From positions 3,452,501 to 3,516,500 of the forward strand of contig JAKOGI010000001.1 in the NCBI GenBank assembly GCA_029747015.1: DNA of 64,000 bases, given 5' to 3'. Shown here in pieces: positions 59,901-64,000 of the stretch. The stretch comes from Carnegiea gigantea. Taxonomy: Eukaryota > Streptophyta > Magnoliopsida > Caryophyllales > Cactaceae. Under the pieces are notes generated by a model, which was not told where the DNA came from, did no database searches, and saw only the letters and a program-made list of their open reading frames with translations. Positions within the stretch are counted from its first letter, which is position 1, and every line of letters starts with the position of its first letter. The position numbers and the translations under genes were made by a program.

Positions 59901-60508
59901 GCATCATTTGCAGGGTCCAAATTGATAACGGCAACCTTCCTGCAACCAAATCAGCACAATTGTGACTCCCATAAGTACCTTAAAACAGGGTTGAAAGAAC
60001 CCAAAAGATACTTCTTCAAACTTAGCCAATAAAAACAACAAAGGTGGCAGCTTCAAGACCACTATTCAAAGCAAATGAAATGGTTATGTATAAAGCAGGC
60101 ATATAAACTTATTTCCAGATACAACTACATTCATATACCCTCAAATTCATCACTCGCACAAAAACTGTCCCGGCCACCAACAGTTCCTGAGCTAGGATAC
60201 TCAGAATGTTAATTTCTACCAACTCACAAAATAAAACAGCATAAATAACCAATTTTATGCCAGCACTACTTGCTTATCTTAAGGAACAAAAGCTCCCACA
60301 TCCAGAAAACACAGTGGTGCAAAATCAACCTCAATCCCCCAAAACAAATTATACATAAGCAAGGTAGCAAATAATATGATTAGCAGAAATCATATAGGAG
60401 GAGATTTTGAATTTACCGTCCAATGAGCCTGAGAAATTGCGACATGCCATTGCAATATGTGGTCTTACCGGACCCGGGTGGACCGATAACCACTTGCCCG
60501 AATACCAT
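53956..60508 (-). CDS. QQT1: QQT1, GPN-loop GTPase (GPN2)
   Basis: Ten coding exons: 60508-60417, 59939-59895, 59793-59714, 57001-56927, 56828-56725, 56627-56471, 56385-56298, 54998-54926, 54840-54710 and 54034-53956, giving 307 residues (Arabidopsis about 298). The start [22 protein letters not shown] is the P-loop (G1). LDPAND, the GPN insert in [16 protein letters not shown] (G3) and LSKIDLI (G4, position of NKxD-type recognition) follow in the expected order. The end is [37 protein letters not shown] and an acidic tail. GPN2 acts with GPN1 in the assembly and nuclear import of RNA polymerase II; loss of QQT1 arrests Arabidopsis embryos at the quadrant stage. Introns 2 and 9 carry U12-type signals; frame is restored only if intron 9 is spliced as AT-AC. 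Intron 7 has an Au SINE. Confidence 0.95.
54035..54709 (-). other. U12-type AT-AC intron (QQT1 intron 9)
   Basis: The 5' site on the minus strand reads ATATCCTTTC immediately after TACTACAG, the textbook minor-spliceosome donor. The 3' end reads TTGCTTGACAACATAGTCCAC: a near-perfect U12 branch site (consensus TTCCTTRAC) with the branch adenosine about 13 bases before the terminal AC. Joining the exons at these borders gives ...[14 protein letters not shown]..., which is the conserved family sequence. No GT-AG alternative gives it. Confidence 0.9.
55646..55820 (+). mobile_element. Au-family SINE, copy 2, in QQT1 intron 7
   Basis: Full-length: head GGGAGCCTTGGAGCAACGG (A box), GTGACCAAAAGGTCACGGGT followed by the B box GGTTCGAGCC, then CACCCCTTGGGGTGCGGCCC, TTCCCCGGACCCTGCG and the end GCACCGGGCTGCCCTT. 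Closer to the published Au consensus than copy 1. It is antisense to QQT1. No clear target duplication was found. Confidence 0.9.
57002..59713 (-). other. Long intron 3 of QQT1
   Basis: 2.7 kb without coding potential. It holds a T/G homopolymer at 57799-57817 and a duplicated block at 59021-59222. The frames here are short and unconserved. Confidence 0.7.
59021..59222. repeat. 102-bp tandem duplication in QQT1 intron 3
   Basis: ACTGATAAAGCTCTCAGTTA begins at 59021 and at 59123. The copies differ by a 4-base deletion and one substitution. Confidence 0.9.
59794..59894 (-). other. U12-type GT-AG intron (QQT1 intron 2)
   Basis: A 101-base intron. The donor reads GTATCCTCT, which fits the U12 GT subtype. 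The branch site TTCCTTAAC at 59814-59806 is an exact consensus match and lies 13 bases from the AG at 59795-59794. There is no polypyrimidine tract next to the acceptor, as expected for this class. Splicing gives [18 protein letters not shown]. Confidence 0.85.
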
Positions 60509-63500
60509 CCTTTCTTCTTCTCTTTCTTCGGCTGAAAGTTGGGGATATTAAATTTGAATAAGGGAAGAGGAGTAAAAGGGGTTCTTGGGAGGCTTTGACG
60601 AAACTGGGGAAGTATAAAACAAAGTCATAAATATCGTACCGCCTGTCCTAGTTATACTAACCAACCAAAAACATTCAACTCATTTAAACGCCCAAATAAT
60701 TGTCAAGATGTCATCAAGAAAAATCTACTTTAACACCTTCGAACAAACACAATTCTTCAATTCATTCCCTCTCATTCTTGGTCGTAAACTACCTGTAGTA
60801 CTAGTTAAACAACTCTCCCTTCAATAACCAGATCCTAGAATCAAACTAACCCCATACTTAGTTCATGATTTTCAAACATTCAAAGTCACCCTATCTCCCT
60901 CCATTCTCCTCTCCATCATCCTCACTTGGAAATTGGGTCACGTCATCTATCTAACTATACTTAAAATCGAGTGATCACACAATATTTAGACACTTGGCAA
61001 TCACTCATTGGATATAAGTATTTTTTTTTTCTTTTTTAAAATATTAAGTAAGGCATTAATTAAGACTTACTAGCAAAAGTAATTAGATCAAATTAATGTA
61101 GGCATTCAACTTATATGTTTAATTTTGTATTTGGAAAGTGCTTAAAATTACAAGTCTAATTTTGTGTTCTGAGTTTTCTTTTTAAAAAAAAAAAAAGAAA
61201 TGGTATATTCTTGGAACATGTACAAATTCTACATTCATAGTCTTAATATTACAAATATAGAAAATGATAAAATCGTGGGTCAAGAATATTACGAATATTA
61301 TTTTTAAAAAATTATGATTTTAATTAATTGTTTTATCATAGTTTCATTAATGTATATTTACAAATATTTAGTTCGACCAAAAAAAGGTTTAAATTTTAGT
61401 CTTAATGTTCGTTTTTGAGAATGGGTAAAATAACCATTAGTTCTTTGATTCTTTTACGTTTTAATGATATTAATTGATGACACTTTAATTTTTTTAATCA
61501 AAATTTTATAACTAATCAATATTTGTAACTAAGGCTTCTTTTTTTAACCTATTTTGCATGGATTAATTCCAATATTTCAACTTTTCTCCCTGCATAAAAA
61601 GAAAGCCCTACAAAGATATACTCTAAGAGTAATAGGCCAAGTTGGTGCTAACATCCAGAAATTACTTTTCATAATTTATGGAGGAAAGTTGTTTTCATAA
61701 AATATTTTTATTTTATATTTTATAATTCTATTATTTTTTCAAAGAATTTTGTTACTCTTCTTATGTTTTGAGCGTTGGATAATTTATTGGTTTGGTACTA
61801 TTATTGTGGGATACATAAAAAATAACTAGATGGTTGTTGAGGTATTTGAAAAGTTATTAAGACGACAAGTTTAGTTTTTTTTCCCTTTTTTGTAGGACTG
61901 AGATCTTTTTAGAACCTTACACAAATCTTACACTCGTAATCTTAATATCATAAAAATAAAAATGATAAAATCATGGGTCAAGAACATATAAATACCACTT
62001 TTTAAAATAGGATTGAAAATAACTATTTTATTATAGTTCACAATATATATTTACAAACCACTTAGATCGCCAAAGAAAAGGTCTTACAAATAGTCATAAT
62101 CCTCGTGTTAATTAAGAATGTGTAAAATGACTATGAACTCTTTGAGTCTCTTTAGCATTTTGATGATATTAATTGATGATTTTAAATTTTTTAAATCAAA
62201 CTTTTGTACCTAATGGATATTTGTAACTGGGGCTGCTTCTTTTAACTTATTATGCGTGCATGAATCCATTTTTTTAATGAAACTTTGTAACTAAGAGAAA
62301 TTTTGATTTTTAAATGAATGATACTTTGATTAATAGCAATAACATGGGCGATGTCATTTAGTAGATATATAGTAATTCAAGAATAATTAGAGTGGATGCA
62401 AGTAGTATTTTAAGAGTTAGTATAAATCGATAGGATTGGTAAATTCACAATTAAATACAAAATAGATTCATTAAATATTTTAAATAATCAGTTACAAACA
62501 AGTACAATTAAAACTATCTTTTTTGTGAATTAGATTGAACAGCACCATAAGTTTAACTGTGATGCTTCAATTATTGACAAAAAAGTTGGACTTCTAGACT
62601 ATCCTTACCAAAATATTAATTTAATTATTTTAGAAGACATGAGCAAGAGTTTTTTTCCAACAATATATTTATTATAAATATGTTGATTTATCACAGGGAG
62701 ATTTGTTAAACAAGAAAATTATAACAATCCACGCGAAGCATGGGCCTAACACTAGTATACTTATACAACCAACTGTTTACCCCTAAATCACCATGCCTAC
62801 GACATCAATACTTACATACAAGCATCAACACAACACCCTTATACATATAAGTGACAATTACCACCAAAACTTATTTAAACATTATCAAATCAACATAATT
62901 AACCCTAGATTTCACCCAAACATCTAAACCCTAATCACCCACTCATGACCACAAGGTCACACATACACCCATCATATATAATCCACTAATCTCATTCAAT
63001 TATTCATTAACCAAATCTAAACACCATTAAATCATTATAAGCAAACTAAAATTCATATACAAGCTCCACCCCCCCCATTCACCATAATCTTCCTCAACCT
63101 CCACATTCAATCCATACCAAAATTTCAAGAAAATTTACAAATTAACTCTTATTTGATCGGAATACAGTAACTATTACTCAAATTCAATCATAAAAACGCC
63201 AAAAACCGAATGATAAAGAGTTACGGTTTTCACCTTTTAAACTCACTTGAGCACTAAAAAAGAGATGAGGAGGGAAGATGGGCGGCACGGCGGTGGCTGA
63301 CGGTGATCGGGCGGCGGCTGGGCGGCGTCGAAGCAGGCAGGGCAGGGTTGGCTGGGGGGTGCCTCCGCTGTGCGAAAACAGAAAAGGGGAGTGGGGTCCG
63401 GTTTCTGAAGCAAGGGGGCAGGCGTGGCCGGGAAATTGGGGGGGGGGGGATGTGTTAGAATTTTTGGGTCTTAACTTTTGCATTTTCATTTCTTTTTTTT

Positions 63501-64000
63501 TTCCCTCTACCATTTTATCTTGACATCTAATCTTATCTAGATTTTTCTTACCTTAAGCCTAATGTTCTTCTTTTATTTCATTTTATTTTATTGTCCATTC
63601 ATTATATATACATATATATATTTGGGTTTATATCTTTGGGCTAAAATTAATGCATGTAATTACTCATCATTTTGAACTATTACTCCTTACTTTCTTTTAT
63701 ATACATATATTACTTAAATTATTCTTATTATGATTGCATTATTGCTATGTTTATTCGTTTATATATATGTATTCTTATTATATACGCTTTTTTAAATAAA
63801 AGATTACCTATTTAATAATTTGGCAAATTTGTTATTTAATTAGCATTCGAATGAGTTGTTTGAGAGTGGAATGAAATTCACTTTAAGGTCACTTTGTCGT
63901 TTCAACCTGTAATTTCATAAATAGATATATATATATATAAAGTACAAAATTGAAATACGATACCCAACTTGATTAGTTTGTGATTAATATAATGCAAGGT
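60509..64000. other. QQT1 upstream region and intergenic DNA
   Basis: The first 200-300 bases are probably the QQT1 promoter and 5' UTR. Beyond it the DNA is AT-rich, with a diverged duplication at 61240-62275 and a telomere-like motif TAAACCCTAA near 62924. A GC-rich island at 63270-63450 stands out, but the frames across it (for example 63184-63513 minus) show no family match; it could be a first exon or LTR fragment of something outside the window. Confidence 0.4.
61240..62275. repeat. Diverged direct duplication, period about 700 bp
   Basis: AATGATAAAATCGTGGGTCA near 61263 and AATGATAAAATCATGGGTCA near 61965 each begin a block of about 300 bases with shared landmarks TATATTTACAAA, GATATTAATTGATGA and ATATTTGTAACT in the same order. 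No terminal repeats or ORFs were found. Confidence 0.65.

Noticed and set aside
63184..63513. Possible gene in the GC-rich island (Pro/Arg-rich frame)
   Set aside because: No conserved motif, frames open on both strands because of GC content, and no clear splice structure.

Overview
The window is nuclear DNA from a flowering plant, most likely a eudicot. It is AT-rich, carries intron-containing genes for plastid and nucleolar proteins, has plant SINEs (Au family), Stowaway and Tourist-type MITEs and RTE/L1-type retrotransposon remnants, and has no bacterial signals. I cannot name the species. Nine protein genes are supported, all matching known plant families. Family names come from memory of conserved sequences, not from a search. 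Exon junctions were derived by hand and keep frame throughout.

Layout: 0.8-5.0 kb (-) HCF164, a thylakoid thioredoxin-like protein; 7.4-11.4 kb (+) NPGR1, a calmodulin-binding TPR protein; 11.9-13.1 kb (-) a CLD1-like chlorophyll dephytylase (alpha/beta hydrolase) without introns; 16.2-22.4 kb (-) WDR12, a 60S biogenesis factor with 13 coding exons; 22.4-27.8 kb intergenic, with unusual degenerate repeats; 27.8-32.5 kb (+) a plant AKAP17A/XE7-like RNA-binding protein with an RTE retrotransposon in intron 1; 33.7-34.2 and 40.3-41.1 kb (-) two members of the ZCF37 family separated by a repeat-rich 6 kb; 41-47.7 kb intergenic, with an RTE copy nested in a MITE; 47.7-49.9 kb (-) a PPR protein like At1g71490; 54.0-60.5 kb (-) QQT1/GPN2, a GPN-loop GTPase with 10 coding exons. 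The last 3.5 kb holds no gene I can support.

The genes do not form a pathway. HCF164, the CLD1-like hydrolase and possibly the PPR protein act in organelles. WDR12, QQT1 and the AKAP17A-like protein act in ribosome, RNA polymerase and RNA biology.

The strongest unusual result is that QQT1 carries two introns with U12-type (minor spliceosome) signals. One is an AT-AC intron with a textbook 5' site, and one is a GT-AG intron with an exact U12 branch-site consensus. Other points are several nested transposon insertions with readable target-site duplications, a family of MITEs whose interior is a degenerate array of about 10-bp units, a tandem duplication that copied a start codon into an upstream ORF, and another that copied a 5' splice site. 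I saw nothing resembling a wholly new enzymatic or defence system.
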